DNA from: Kaistia defluvii
GTDB taxonomy: Bacteria > Pseudomonadota > Alphaproteobacteria > Rhizobiales > Kaistiaceae
Assembly: GCF_026343955.1 (NCBI RefSeq)
Contig: NZ_JAPKNI010000002.1
Coordinates: 186,001-250,000, forward strand
Direction: 5' to 3'
DNA length: 64,000 nucleotides
Position numbers and translations under genes: made by a program. Positions 45,373 through 54,479 of the stretch are shown in pieces (position 1 is the first letter of the stretch; every line of letters starts with the position of its first letter). A model generated the notes under the pieces. It made no database searches. It was given only the letters and a program-made list of their open reading frames with translations, and was not told the origin of the DNA.

Positions 45373-46653
45373 TTAGTTCTGGCTACGCACGAAGTCGATC
45401 TGCTTGGCAGCCTGATCGAGCGCCTCCTGCACCGAAGTACCCTGCATCATCTGCTCGATGGCGTCCTTGATCGCCTTGCCTTCCTCGTTCCAGGTCAGCG
45501 AACGCCAGAAATAGGTGCCGTACTGGAGCTGGTCGGCAAAGATGTCGGCGCCGATCGTATCCTTGGCGGCTTCCGACTTCTCCCAGCCCTTCAGGCCGGT
45601 CACGTAGCCGGTGTGGCGCAGATAGCCATCGCCATCGGAGGTCAGGAAACGAAGGAAGCGCCAGGCTTCTTCCTGATTCTTGGATGCCTGGGTGACCGTC
45701 ATCGAGTAGTTGTAGAGCAACGTCTTGGGATTGGCGGGATCCTTCTGCGGGATCGGCGCCACGACGTAGTTCTTCTTGACGTCCTCGCCGAACAGCGGGG
45801 GCGACCAGATGCCGGCCATCATCATCGACTGCCGGCCATCGGAGAAGTCCTGCAGCGCATTGACCGGATTGACCGTGGCGTAGTCGGGGCCGCCGATGCC
45901 ATCCTTGACCAAGCGCTGCCAGGTGTCGGTGAAGGCCGCGACGCATTGCGGCGAATTGATCGTTGCCTTGCCGGCGCTGTCGAGCACCTCGCAGCCATAC
46001 TGGTTGAGGATCGGCCAATACTCCATGGCATACCAGAAGCCATCCAGGCCGAAGACCCAATTGAAGCCGAGGCGGGTGAAGTTGCCGCTCTCATCCTTCT
46101 TCTGGACCTTCTTGGCCATAGTGAAGAGATCATCCCAACTCTTCGGCCAGTTGGCCTTGTCGGTCACGTCGATGCCGACTTCCGCGAAATGTTCCTTGTT
46201 CATGAACAGCGCGAATGTATTCAGTTCCTCCGGAAGACCGTAGATCTTGTCATCGATCATCAGGCCCTTCAGGGCGCCGGGCGAATAGAGCGCTTCCAGC
46301 TCCTCATTGGTCTTGACGCCCATCGCCGGCAGGTTGGCTTCCGCCAGAATGCCCTTGCTGACGAATTTCGGATACAGGTAGTCGAGCACGTTGATCAGAT
46401 CGGGCGCCTCGCCGGCCGCGATCGCTGCCAGCAGCTTGACCTCGTAGTCGCCGTGTGGATCCGACTGGAACGTGAACGTCACATCCGGATGAAGCTTGCT
46501 GTACTCGGCAGCCTTCTGCTTGATGAATTCTTCGGCCGGCGGGTAAGTGTGGTGCCAGATCTTCAACTCGGCGGCGCTGGCTAGGCTTGCCGACATTCCG
46601 ATGGCAGCAACTGAAGCTGCGGCCAGAAAATTGATAGCTTTAAAAGGTCGCAT
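45373..46653 (-). CDS. Carbohydrate ABC transporter substrate-binding protein
   Basis: A 426-residue secreted binding protein of the extracellular solute-binding family 1. A signal peptide (INFLAAASVAAIGMSASLASA) precedes AELKIWHHTYPPAEEFI. The mature protein has typical features VTFTFQSDPHGDYEVKLLAA, GEAPDLINVLDYLYP, YGLPEELNTFALFMNKEHF and TVTQASKNQEEAWRFLRFL. It is the first gene of a minus-strand operon with two permeases and possibly the SorC regulator. GGAGGAGAACC precedes the ATG. The ligand is probably a sugar or polyol. Confidence 0.93.
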   Translation of the reverse strand: MRPFKAINFLAAASVAAIGMSASLASAAELKIWHHTYPPAEEFIKQKAAEYSKLHPDVTFTFQSDPHGDYEVKLLAAIAAGEAPDLINVLDYLYPKFVSKGILAEANLPAMGVKTNEELEALYSPGALKGLMIDDKIYGLPEELNTFALFMNKEHFAEVGIDVTDKANWPKSWDDLFTMAKKVQKKDESGNFTRLGFNWVFGLDGFWYAMEYWPILNQYGCEVLDSAGKATINSPQCVAAFTDTWQRLVKDGIGGPDYATVNPVNALQDFSDGRQSMMMAGIWSPPLFGEDVKKNYVVAPIPQKDPANPKTLLYNYSMTVTQASKNQEEAWRFLRFLTSDGDGYLRHTGYVTGLKGWEKSEAAKDTIGADIFADQLQYGTYFWRSLTWNEEGKAIKDAIEQMMQGTSVQEALDQAAKQIDFVRSQN

Positions 46654-47000
46654 TCTGGTTCTCCTCCATAGGTACTATTTTTATAGCTTTGTTATTGCTG
46701 GGCCGTTCGGGTCTTCATGTTGGCGATAACGCCGACATCTACGGGGACATCAATTCGGTAATCGAAAATATCCCAACACGAGCACTATCGATAAATAGAG
46801 ACGATCTCGACGCTTATTGCAATAATTTATTATAAAGAAGGAAATTCAATTAAAATCGGACCTCTGCTTAAATGACCTTTCGTGAAGGTGCCGTGGCCTG
46901 ATGCCTTGCGCCGAGCCGGGCCGACCGGCGGGCCCTGCGAGGCTGGGTGCGAAGACGGATGTCGACAGGCATGGATGGTCTTCCCGATGCTGGAAGGGGA
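46654..47000 (-). promoter_or_regulatory. AT-rich promoter region of the sugar ABC operon
   Basis: A 347-base gap upstream of the binding-protein gene. Bases 46740-46870 are strikingly AT-rich compared with the rest of the window. A TATAAT -10-like box on the minus strand lies at 46834-46829, with no convincing -35 box. It is followed on the other side by the end of the transketolase gene. No gene is supported. Confidence 0.4.
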
Positions 47001-49004
47001 TCAGCCCAACAGGCCGTTCGCCTCGGCCACGACCCGTTCGGCGGTGATGTTGAGAAGGCGGTAGAGTTCCGGCCCGGTCGCGGACTCGCCGAAGCGGTCC
47101 ACGCCGATCACCGTGCCGGGGCCCTTGAGGAACTGATACCAGTAGAGCGGCGAGGCGGCTTCGACGAACACGGCCGGCGTCCCGAATGCGAGGACCTCGT
47201 CCTGGTAGGCCCGGTCCTGCGCGGCGAAGAGATTGCCGTTGGGAATGGACACCAGCCGCACCGACTTGCCCTGTTGCTCGAGCTGCTCGCCGGCCGCGAG
47301 GATCTGGGCCAATTCCGAGCCGGTGCCGACCAGCACGATGTCGGGCTTCCCGCCGGCGGACTGGCGCAGCACATAACCGCCCTTGCGGATGCCCGCGAGA
47401 TGGTCGGGCTCATGGGCGAACACCGCGCCATCCTGCCGCGCGGCGACGATGGCCGTCGGCCCCTTTCGCTTGAATGCGGCCTCCCAGGCCACGAGCGCTT
47501 CCAGTTCGCTGCCGGGGCGCCAGAGCGACATGCCGGGGATCGCCCGCAGCGCCAGCATCTGCTCGCAGGGCTGATGCGTGGGGCCGTCCTCGCCGACGCC
47601 GATCGAGTCGTGCGTATAGAGGAAGACGGCGCGCAGCCCCATCAGCGAGGCCAGGCGCACCGCGTTGCGGCTGTAGTCGCTGAACACCAGATAGCAGGAG
47701 CCGTAGGGGAGCAGGCCGCCATGCGCGGCCATGCCGTTCATCATGGCCGACATGCCGAATTCGCGCACGCCGTAATGGACGAAATTGCCGGTGAAATCGT
47801 TCTTCGTGATCGAGCGGGAGGCCGACGTCCAGGCCAGCGTCGAGACCGAGACGTCGGCGGAGCCGCCGACGACTTCCGGCATTGCCTCGATGAGCCGGGT
47901 GGCGACCCGGTTCGATCCCTTGCGAAGCGGCTGCTTCGCCGGATCCGAGCCAAGGATCCGTGCGGCTTCCGCGGCGACCACGGCGTCGAATTCCTTCGGC
48001 AGTTCGCCCGCATTGCGGCGGCTGAATTCGGCGGCCAGCTCCGGGTAGCGCTTCGAGTAGCCGGCGAACAATTCGTTCCAATGATTCTCCGCGGCCGCGC
48101 CCTTCGCCAGGGCATTCCAACCCTGCAGGATCTCGGCGGGCACGAAGAATGCCGGATGATCCCAGCCGAGGTTCTTGCGCGTCAGCGCCACTTCCTCCAC
48201 CCCCAGCGGGGATCCGTGGACCTCTTCCTTGCCCTGCTTGTTGGGCGAGCCGAAGCCGATGATCGTCTTGCAGCAGATCAGGGTGGGCTTGTCCTGCGAC
48301 CGCTGCGCCGCCGCGAACGCGCTGGCAATGGCTGCGCTGTCGTGGCCATCGACATCGGCCACGACGTTCCAGCCCAGCGCGCGGAAGCGGGCGGCCGTGT
48401 CGTCGGCGAACCAAGCTCCGACTTCGCCGTCGATGGAAATGTTGTTGTCGTCATAGACGGCGATGAGCTTGTTCAGCCCCAGCGAACCCGCCAGCGATGC
48501 GGCTTCCTGGGCCACGCCCTCCATGAGGCAGCCATCGCCGACGAAGACATAGGTGAAGTGGTCGACGATCGGGAAGCCGTCGCGGTTGAACTCGGCGGCA
48601 AGCTTCCTTTCCGCGAACGCCATGCCGACCGCATTGGCGAAGCCTTGGCCAAGCGGGCCGGTGGTCGTCTCCACGCCATCCGTGATGCCCAGTTCCGGAT
48701 GGCCCGGGGTCTTCGAATGCAGTTTGCGATGATCGCGAAGGTCCTGCACCGTCAGATCGTAGCCGGACAGGTGAAGGAGCGAATAGATCAGCATCGAGCC
48801 GTGTCCGTTGGATTGGACGAACCGGTCGCGATTGCTCCATTTCGGATTCGCGGGATTGTGCTTCAGGAAGCCGTTCCAGAGAACCTCGGCGATATCGGCC
48901 ATTCCCATGGCCGTGCCAGGGTGGCCGGAGCTCGCCTGCTGGACAACATCGGCGGTCAGGAACCGGATGGCGTTGGCAAGGTCGCGGCGGCTGGGGGATG
49001 TCAT
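47001..49004 (-). CDS. tkt: Transketolase
   Basis: A 667-residue thiamine enzyme of standard transketolase length. The thiamine motif is GDGCLMEGVAQEAASLAG with VYDDNNISIDGE. Other markers are SSGHPGTAMGMADI, GPLGQGFANAVGMA, GFGSPNKQGKEEVHGSPLG, HYGVREFGMSAMMNGMAAHG and GEDGPTHQPCEQ. It moves two-carbon units between pentose and triose/tetrose phosphates. It lies downstream of an RbsABC-type importer on the same strand, separated by 234 bases that hold a candidate operator. A role in using the imported pentose, tetrose or branched sugar is likely; it may be a second copy of a housekeeping enzyme. Confidence 0.93.
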   Translation of the reverse strand: MTSPSRRDLANAIRFLTADVVQQASSGHPGTAMGMADIAEVLWNGFLKHNPANPKWSNRDRFVQSNGHGSMLIYSLLHLSGYDLTVQDLRDHRKLHSKTPGHPELGITDGVETTTGPLGQGFANAVGMAFAERKLAAEFNRDGFPIVDHFTYVFVGDGCLMEGVAQEAASLAGSLGLNKLIAVYDDNNISIDGEVGAWFADDTAARFRALGWNVVADVDGHDSAAIASAFAAAQRSQDKPTLICCKTIIGFGSPNKQGKEEVHGSPLGVEEVALTRKNLGWDHPAFFVPAEILQGWNALAKGAAAENHWNELFAGYSKRYPELAAEFSRRNAGELPKEFDAVVAAEAARILGSDPAKQPLRKGSNRVATRLIEAMPEVVGGSADVSVSTLAWTSASRSITKNDFTGNFVHYGVREFGMSAMMNGMAAHGGLLPYGSCYLVFSDYSRNAVRLASLMGLRAVFLYTHDSIGVGEDGPTHQPCEQMLALRAIPGMSLWRPGSELEALVAWEAAFKRKGPTAIVAARQDGAVFAHEPDHLAGIRKGGYVLRQSAGGKPDIVLVGTGSELAQILAAGEQLEQQGKSVRLVSIPNGNLFAAQDRAYQDEVLAFGTPAVFVEAASPLYWYQFLKGPGTVIGVDRFGESATGPELYRLLNITAERVVAEANGLLG

Positions 49005-49040
49005 CGTCGGTTCCTATGAATGGATGCATGCATGTCATTA

Positions 49041-49058
49041 TGTAAGGTTGACCGTACA
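49041..49058. promoter_or_regulatory. Imperfect 18-bp palindrome upstream of transketolase
   Basis: TGTAAGGTTGACCGTACA has TGTA/TACA outer and GGT/ACC inner half-sites, with 14 of 18 positions symmetrical. It lies 37 bases upstream of the transketolase start. The spacing is similar to sites bound by GntR or LacI regulators, but it does not match the 53117 motif beyond the TGTA ends. Confidence 0.45.
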
Positions 49059-49238
49059 ACTTATATCGACCCTCCTGTCAACTGCTTTGGCGAGGCGGGC
49101 CGAAATTCCGTCGGCGCTCCGGCGCCTTGCCGGTGCGCCAAGACGGACTTGGGCGGCTCGCGCGTGCCCACCGGGAACCACGGCGGATGCGGGGGCGGCC
49201 GGGGAGGTGGATCCCGGCGCGCCTCGTAAACGGGGCTG

Positions 49239-50285
49239 CTATTTCTTGTTCAGGCTGCGGCGGCGCCACTGGTCGAAGATGACGACCAGCACCACGACCA
49301 CGCCCTGCGCGATGCGCTGGTAGAAGGGGCTCACCCCGAGCAGATTGAGACCGTTGCCCAGCACGCCGACGAGCATGGCGCCGATGAGCGAGCCGATGAC
49401 GCCGCCTTCCCCACCAAACAGATTGGTGCCGCCGATCACCACCGACGCGATCGAGCGTAGCTCCTCGCCCTCGGCCAGCAGGGCGTTTGCGGCACTGAGC
49501 CGGGCCACGAGCAGGATGCCCGCGATCGAGGCGAGCAGGCCCGAAATGGCATAGACATAGATCTTTGTCCGGCCGACGGAGATACCGCAGACGCGCGCCG
49601 CCTCCCGATTGCCGCCGACGGCATAGACCGCTCGCCCGAGGGCGGTGAATTTGAGCACGTAGATGGCAATGCCCGCGCAGATCAGCGCGATGAAGATGCT
49701 CGCTGGAATGCCCGCGACATTGGCCGTTCCAAGCCAGGTGAAGGCGGGCGGCATTTCACGGGTCGAGGAGGGTCCGGGCACGGACTGTCCCTGGGTGGTC
49801 AGCAGCGCGACGCCGCGAAATACCTGCATCGTCCCCAGCGTGGCAATGAAATCGGGGATCTTGAAGGTCGCGATGATCCATCCGTTCAGCAGTCCTGCGA
49901 GCAGTCCGACCATCAGGCCGGCCGCCAGGCAGACCGGGATCGGGAGGTAGCCGAGGTCGACCCCGAACAGGACCAGCGGCGACGTCATCAGGACGGCCGT
50001 CGTCGCGGAAGCGAAGGCGGCGATGGCAGCGACGGACAGATCGATGCCGCCCGTCAGGATGGCGAAGGTCTGCCCGATCGCCAGGATCGCCAGGGGGGCG
50101 GTCTGGCGGCCGATATTGGCGAAATTGGTATGGGTGGCGAACTTCGGAGAGGCGAAGGACAGATAGGCGATCAGCGCAATCAGGGCGATCAGCGGGCCTG
50201 CCTTGAAGAGAATGTCCCGCAGGGCCAGCCGCGACCGGTCAGCCTTGGTCGAGGCGGGGCTCGAGGTGGTCATTTCATGTGCCAT
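49239..50285 (-). CDS. Sugar ABC transporter permease (RbsC family)
   Basis: A 348-residue permease with nine or so hydrophobic segments. The family features are LAIGQTFAILTGGIDLSVAAI and GRAVYAVGGNREAARVCGISVGRTKIYVYAISG, then SVVIGGTNLFGGEGGVIGSLIGAML. It has a short hydrophilic N-terminus. It follows the RbsA-type ATPase gene by 11 bases and belongs to the same operon. Confidence 0.93.
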   Translation of the reverse strand: MAHEMTTSSPASTKADRSRLALRDILFKAGPLIALIALIAYLSFASPKFATHTNFANIGRQTAPLAILAIGQTFAILTGGIDLSVAAIAAFASATTAVLMTSPLVLFGVDLGYLPIPVCLAAGLMVGLLAGLLNGWIIATFKIPDFIATLGTMQVFRGVALLTTQGQSVPGPSSTREMPPAFTWLGTANVAGIPASIFIALICAGIAIYVLKFTALGRAVYAVGGNREAARVCGISVGRTKIYVYAISGLLASIAGILLVARLSAANALLAEGEELRSIASVVIGGTNLFGGEGGVIGSLIGAMLVGVLGNGLNLLGVSPFYQRIAQGVVVVLVVIFDQWRRRSLNKK

Positions 50286-50296
50286 CGTAACGCCTG

Positions 50297-51817
50297 TCAG
50301 TGAGAATGGAGCAGCAGCGCTTCCTGGGAGAGCTGTTCTCGCGTCAGTTCCACCTTGATGAGGCCGCTGCGCATGACGAGAACCCGGTCGGCCAAGGCGA
50401 CCAGCTCGTTGATTTCCGACGAGATCATCAGGATGGAGGTTCCCGCCTCGACCAGCCGGCTCATGATCGCGAAGACTTCGGCCTTGGCGCCGACGTCGAT
50501 GCCGCGGGTTGGTTCGTCAAAGATGAGGATTTTCGAGCCGCTCGACATCCAGCGGGCGAGGATGACCTTCTGCTGGTTGCCGCCGCTATAGTGCAGGAGC
50601 TTCTGGGTCATGGAGGGCGGCCGGATCCGCATCATCTTGATATAGTCGGCGCTCTCGCGCTTCTCGCGGCCGACCTCCAGCTTCGAGAGCATGGCGCGAT
50701 CCGAGAGCCAGGCAAGGCTCAGATTGGGAGCGATCGGCTGCATCGGGATCAGGCTCTGCCGTCGATCCCGCGACAGAAGGCCGATCCGCGCGGCAATGGC
50801 ATCGGCCGCGCTGTGATCCTTCAGGGGCGTCTCGCCGGCGTGTATTTCGCCGCTGTCGAAGGGCGTCAGTCCGAAGATGGCGCCAGCCAGTTCCGCCTGT
50901 CCCGCGCCCATCAGTCCATAGACGCCCAGGATCTCGCCCTGGCGCAGCGAGAAGGAGACGCCCTTGAGCGCCGTGCCTGAAACCAGATTTTCGACGCGCA
51001 GGACAGGCTGGCCGATGTCGCTTTCGAATTTGGGGAATTGCTGCGCCAGCGCCTGGCCGACCATCAGTCCGACGATCTTCGCCTCGCTCGCCTCGGCGAT
51101 GGGCAGGGATGCCGCGAGCTGCCCATCGCGCAGCACCGTGACGCGATCCGAGATCGCCATGATCTCCGAAAGATTGTGCGAGATGTAGACGATGCCGTGT
51201 CCTTCCTCCTTGAGGAGGCGGATCACGTCGAAGAGGCGGCTTCGCTCGCTGTCGGACAGGGCGGATGTCGGCTCGTCGAACAGCACGATTTTCGGCGCGC
51301 GCTCCAGCACGCGAGCGATCTCGACCAGTTGCTGCTCGGCCACCTCCAGCCTGCCGACGGGCGCGCGCGGGTCGAGGTCGACGCCCAGGCGCTGCAGGAT
51401 CGCCCGTGCGTTCCGCTCGGCCGCCCGCCAGTCTATGGAGCCGAAGCGCCGTGGCAGCCGGCCGAGATAGATGTTCTCGGCCACGGAGAGCGCCGGAACG
51501 AGGCTCAGTTCCTGATGGACGAGGCCGATGCCGTAGCGTGCCGCGTCGAAATTCGCCGGCAGGCTCTTGCCGTCGACAAGGATGTCGCCCGACGTCGCCG
51601 AATACTCGCCGGCGATGATCTTCATCAGGGTCGACTTGCCCGCCCCATTCTCGCCCATCAGGGCGTGAATTTCTCCGGCGCGGATGTCCAGCGAGACGTC
51701 GCAAAGCGCGACGTTGCCAGGAAATACCTTGCCAATGTTCCGGAGGCGCAGAAGAACCTTCGCTTCCGGAACCGTGTCAGGCAGAGCATGGGCGGGCGAG
51801 GTAGCCACCGGATGCAA
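50297..51817 (-). CDS. Sugar ABC transporter ATP-binding protein (RbsA family)
   Basis: A 506-residue ATPase with two fused nucleotide-binding domains. The first has GENGAGKSTLMKII, a signature region EVAEQQLVEIARVLE and [16 protein letters not shown]. The second has the degenerate Walker A GLMGAGQAELAGAI, the signature YSGGNQQKVILARWM and LIFDEPTRGIDVGAKAE, as is typical for RbsA/MglA. It energises the permease encoded next. It lies 69 bases after the binding-protein gene. Confidence 0.94.
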   Translation of the reverse strand: MHPVATSPAHALPDTVPEAKVLLRLRNIGKVFPGNVALCDVSLDIRAGEIHALMGENGAGKSTLMKIIAGEYSATSGDILVDGKSLPANFDAARYGIGLVHQELSLVPALSVAENIYLGRLPRRFGSIDWRAAERNARAILQRLGVDLDPRAPVGRLEVAEQQLVEIARVLERAPKIVLFDEPTSALSDSERSRLFDVIRLLKEEGHGIVYISHNLSEIMAISDRVTVLRDGQLAASLPIAEASEAKIVGLMVGQALAQQFPKFESDIGQPVLRVENLVSGTALKGVSFSLRQGEILGVYGLMGAGQAELAGAIFGLTPFDSGEIHAGETPLKDHSAADAIAARIGLLSRDRRQSLIPMQPIAPNLSLAWLSDRAMLSKLEVGREKRESADYIKMMRIRPPSMTQKLLHYSGGNQQKVILARWMSSGSKILIFDEPTRGIDVGAKAEVFAIMSRLVEAGTSILMISSEINELVALADRVLVMRSGLIKVELTREQLSQEALLLHSH

Positions 51818-51886
51818 CTCCGTCAGGTATGTCCAGTCTCGGGCGGACCGACGGCGTTGCGCCGAGGTCCGACCGGCCCGGGACCG

Positions 51887-53047
51887 TTACTTCTTGCAGT
51901 TGGCGCGAAGCGTCTGCCAGTCGATCTGCTCAAGCTTCGGATCGGGATAGAAAAGACGGGCGTTGTTGATCTCGACGGTGCGCGGGCGGATGTCGAAGAT
52001 TTTCGCGACCTCTTCCTTGCAGGCGATCTCGACGGCAATCTTGGTGCCGTACCAGCCCCAGTCGGCAAAACCATGCGTGGTTTCCCCGATCAGCTTGCCT
52101 TCCGCGATGCGATCGACCGATTCCGGCGTCACGTCATTGGTGAAGATGGCAACCTTTCCGTCGCCGACCTTGACGCCGTCGGAGGCTGTCTCCAGCCGGC
52201 CGGCATTCTGCGCCGCCAGCATCGCACCGAGGCCCATCTCGTTCGAGGCGGCCCAGATGAAGTCAATGTCGTCATGGGCCTGCAGGAAGTCCTCGGCGCA
52301 GTTGGTGCCCTTCTCGCGCTTCCAGTCGCCGGCGCAGGGCGCTCCAACGATCTCGATGCCCGGAAATTCCTTCAGGACGTTCCGGAAGCCGGTCAGGCGG
52401 GTATTCGAGTAGAAGTTGCCCGAGACGCCTTCGATGATGACGCCCTTCGCCTTGATGGCGGCCTTCTGCTCTGGGGTGAGCTTGTCGAACGTCTCTTTCC
52501 AGAACGCGCGATCGAGATAGATTTCCGGCTTCACATCCAGCTTGTCGCCGGCCCCGAGCACGCCCGGCGCGCCAAAGTAATCCGCCACCGCCGACGCGCT
52601 GACCTCAGCCGCGACGGTGTTGTCGTAGCCGATATAGCTATCGACCTCGAGACCCTCGATCGGCTCGAGCAGGTTCACGACAATGACGCCGATGCCCGCT
52701 TCCTTGGCGCGACGCAGGGCCGGCTTCACCGAATTCACATCAGCCGGAGAGACGGCGATGACGTCGACCTGCTGCTGGATCAGGTCGTCGATCGCATTGA
52801 CTTGTTGAGCAATGTCATGGCCTTGGCCGGTAGAGGTAATGATCTTGATGTCAAAGCCTTTGCCTTTGGCATCCGCGGCCGATTTTTCAAAGAAATCGGT
52901 CGCTGTCTTGAAGACACCAGATACGTCCGGAGGCGCCCATCCGATTGTTATGTCTATCGGAGCATCCTGCGCATGCACTCCAGATACGCTGGCTATAATG
53001 GCCAGAGGCGCAATGGCGCTCGCCAGTACTTGCCTCAACCCTCGCAT
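51887..53047 (-). CDS. Sugar ABC transporter substrate-binding protein (RbsB-like)
   Basis: A 386-residue periplasmic protein of the Peripla_BP_4 family. Its signal peptide ends at HAQ (VLASAIAPLAIIASVSGVHA). The mature part has ITIGWAPPDVSGVFKTATDFF, QVNAIDDLIQQQVDVIAVSPAD and FIWAASNEMGLGAMLAAQ. It is the first structural gene of the operon with the RbsA and RbsC genes. Its promoter contains a GntR-like operator at 53117. The ligand is a sugar or sugar alcohol, not determined. Confidence 0.92.
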   Translation of the reverse strand: MRGLRQVLASAIAPLAIIASVSGVHAQDAPIDITIGWAPPDVSGVFKTATDFFEKSAADAKGKGFDIKIITSTGQGHDIAQQVNAIDDLIQQQVDVIAVSPADVNSVKPALRRAKEAGIGVIVVNLLEPIEGLEVDSYIGYDNTVAAEVSASAVADYFGAPGVLGAGDKLDVKPEIYLDRAFWKETFDKLTPEQKAAIKAKGVIIEGVSGNFYSNTRLTGFRNVLKEFPGIEIVGAPCAGDWKREKGTNCAEDFLQAHDDIDFIWAASNEMGLGAMLAAQNAGRLETASDGVKVGDGKVAIFTNDVTPESVDRIAEGKLIGETTHGFADWGWYGTKIAVEIACKEEVAKIFDIRPRTVEINNARLFYPDPKLEQIDWQTLRANCKK

Positions 53048-53116
53048 ATTTTTCTCCTCCCAAAGACCAACATGACCCGGGGAGGCTGACAGCGCAAAAT
53101 ACGTATGTCAAGATAG

Positions 53117-53132
53117 ACGCCTGTAATTACAA
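53117..53132 (-). promoter_or_regulatory. Candidate operator TTGTAATTACAGGCGT
   Basis: Read on the minus strand this 16-base motif contains the palindrome TTGTAATTACA and matches 14 of 16 positions of the motif at 54297, upstream of the GntR gene. It lies 70 bases upstream of the RbsB-like gene start. Two near-identical copies around one regulator gene make it a strong operator candidate. Confidence 0.7.
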
Positions 53133-53377
53133 GTTGGTTGTTGCGTCCGGCTTGACCCTGCCCCCGCAGGCCGGGAGGGGCAGCGGGCGTGCTCAGCGCT
53201 CAGGCCAAGGAGAGGCAAGGCAAGAGGAGGGTGTCGGCGCGATGGGGGCGCTATGGCGAAATGGGGCTCACGCCGCGCGAGCAGGCGGAAACGCGAACCA
53301 TGGCGGTCCGCCTAAGGCCCGCCCGCAGGGGGAGGCGGATCTTCCGCACCCGTGAAGTCCGGCTTCGACGTTCGCGT
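53133..53377. other. Non-coding stretch after the GntR gene
   Basis: This interval lies between the promoter of the sugar importer and the end of the GntR gene. It holds a GC-rich inverted repeat CTGCCCC / GGGGCAG (53158-53183) that may terminate the GntR transcript. No convincing gene is present. Confidence 0.4.
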
Positions 53378-54127
53378 CTAAAGGCTTCGATACAGGTCGA
53401 TCGTCAGCCGCGTGCGGTCGGGATGGTGCCAGGACTCGTAGTATTCGACGGCTCTGCCGCCTTCGTCAAAGGTGGTCTCGCGATTGAAAAGCGCCTGCGC
53501 GCCGGCTTCCAGTCCAAGAAGTCCGGCGACATGGCTGTCGACCTTGCCGATTTCGATCAGCCGCTTGCCGGTGGAGACGATGATGCCGAGCTCGCTGCGC
53601 AGGTAGTTGTAGAGCGAGGTGGTCTCGAGCTCCTTGTAGTGCAGCAGGTCGGGTACGCGGCTATAGGGCAGGTAGTTCTGCACCAGCAGAAGGACCTCGC
53701 CATCGGCAAGGCGCAGCCGCTCCAGGAAGACCGCCTTCTTGTCCCCGATCTGCTCGGCAACATGGGGCGGCGCGTCGATCAGGCGTTGCTGCAAAACCCG
53801 CGTCGTCAGTTTGAAGCCGGCTTTCGCCATGCCTTCCTGCAAGGGGTCGAGCTTCTGGATGAGCGTGATCGGGACCTTGCGGTCGCGCACGAACGCGCCA
53901 CGACCGCGCTCGGTCGCGATCAGTCCGTCCTGCGCCAGCGACAGCAAGGCCTGGCGGACGACGCTTCGGGACACGTCATATTCGGCGCAAAGCTCGTGTT
54001 CCGAGGGCAAGCGGTCGCCCACCGCGAACTGGCCGGAGCGGATCTGCTCTTTGAGCAGCCCTGCGAGTTGGAAGTACAGGGGTATGGGGGTCGTGCGATC
54101 TATCAACATCTTGCCCTGGCCGTGCAT
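53378..54127 (-). CDS. GntR-family transcriptional regulator with UTRA domain
   Basis: A 249-residue regulator: winged helix at about 14-80 (IPLYFQLAGLLKEQIRSGQF, RLPSEHELCAEYDVSRSVVR, ALLSLAQDGLIATERGRGAF) and a UTRA effector domain ending in YYESWHHPDRTRLTIDLYRSL. ATG 54127 is used; ATG 54109 (MLIDRTTPIPLYFQ) is equally close to the family start. It precedes the sugar importer operon on the same strand. The matching motifs at 53117 and 54297 imply that it controls the importer and itself. Confidence 0.88.
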   Translation of the reverse strand: MHGQGKMLIDRTTPIPLYFQLAGLLKEQIRSGQFAVGDRLPSEHELCAEYDVSRSVVRQALLSLAQDGLIATERGRGAFVRDRKVPITLIQKLDPLQEGMAKAGFKLTTRVLQQRLIDAPPHVAEQIGDKKAVFLERLRLADGEVLLLVQNYLPYSRVPDLLHYKELETTSLYNYLRSELGIIVSTGKRLIEIGKVDSHVAGLLGLEAGAQALFNRETTFDEGGRAVEYYESWHHPDRTRLTIDLYRSL

Positions 54128-54479
54128 CCTGTACGCCTATCATACATGGCGCAGTTTGTGGTGTTTCAATCTGCCGGGTGGAGATGCTGAGCGGTACCTT
54201 TCCACCGAAAGGCAACGCTGGGGGAAGCTTGGCGGAGCCGAGCTTTCCGGGCTTCCGCGCCGAAGCCTGTCGGAGGGGCAGCCAAAATCGAGGATTTTGT
54301 ACGTACAGGCGTATTCAGTAATGGCGGCCTGGTGGCGACGGCCAACCTCCCGAAACCGGCTTCAGGATGGGGATGCGGCACGACGCATTTCCCCGAAGCC
54401 GGGTCCGCGGGACCCTCGCCTGACGCGCACCCTCTCTCGCCTGGCCGCGCGTGGGCGGGCGCTGCCAGATGTCTTTCAG
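54128..54479. promoter_or_regulatory. Promoter region of gntR and 3' end of the two-component operon
   Basis: A 352-base gap. It contains the operator candidate at 54297, a weaker related motif (ACGCCTATCATACA, 54133-54146) directly before the GntR start, an inverted repeat AAAATC/GATTTT at 54284-54298, and a hairpin GGGTCC/GGACCC at 54401-54415 that may terminate the response-regulator transcript. No gene is supported. Confidence 0.5.
54297..54312 (+). promoter_or_regulatory. Candidate operator TTGTACGTACAGGCGT
   Basis: This motif has the perfect palindrome TTGTACGTACA-type core and matches the 53117 site at 14 of 16 positions, including the asymmetric GGCGT tail. It lies 170 bases upstream of the GntR start. 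It is probably the autoregulatory site of that protein. Confidence 0.7.

Noticed and set aside
46947-49019. A 690-codon plus-strand frame opposite the transketolase
   Set aside because: It mirrors the transketolase codon pattern; the transketolase on the other strand has complete family motifs.
51038-53089. A 683-codon plus-strand frame opposite the RbsA and RbsB-like genes
   Set aside because: Spans two genes on the opposite strand, has no domain, and arises from high GC content.
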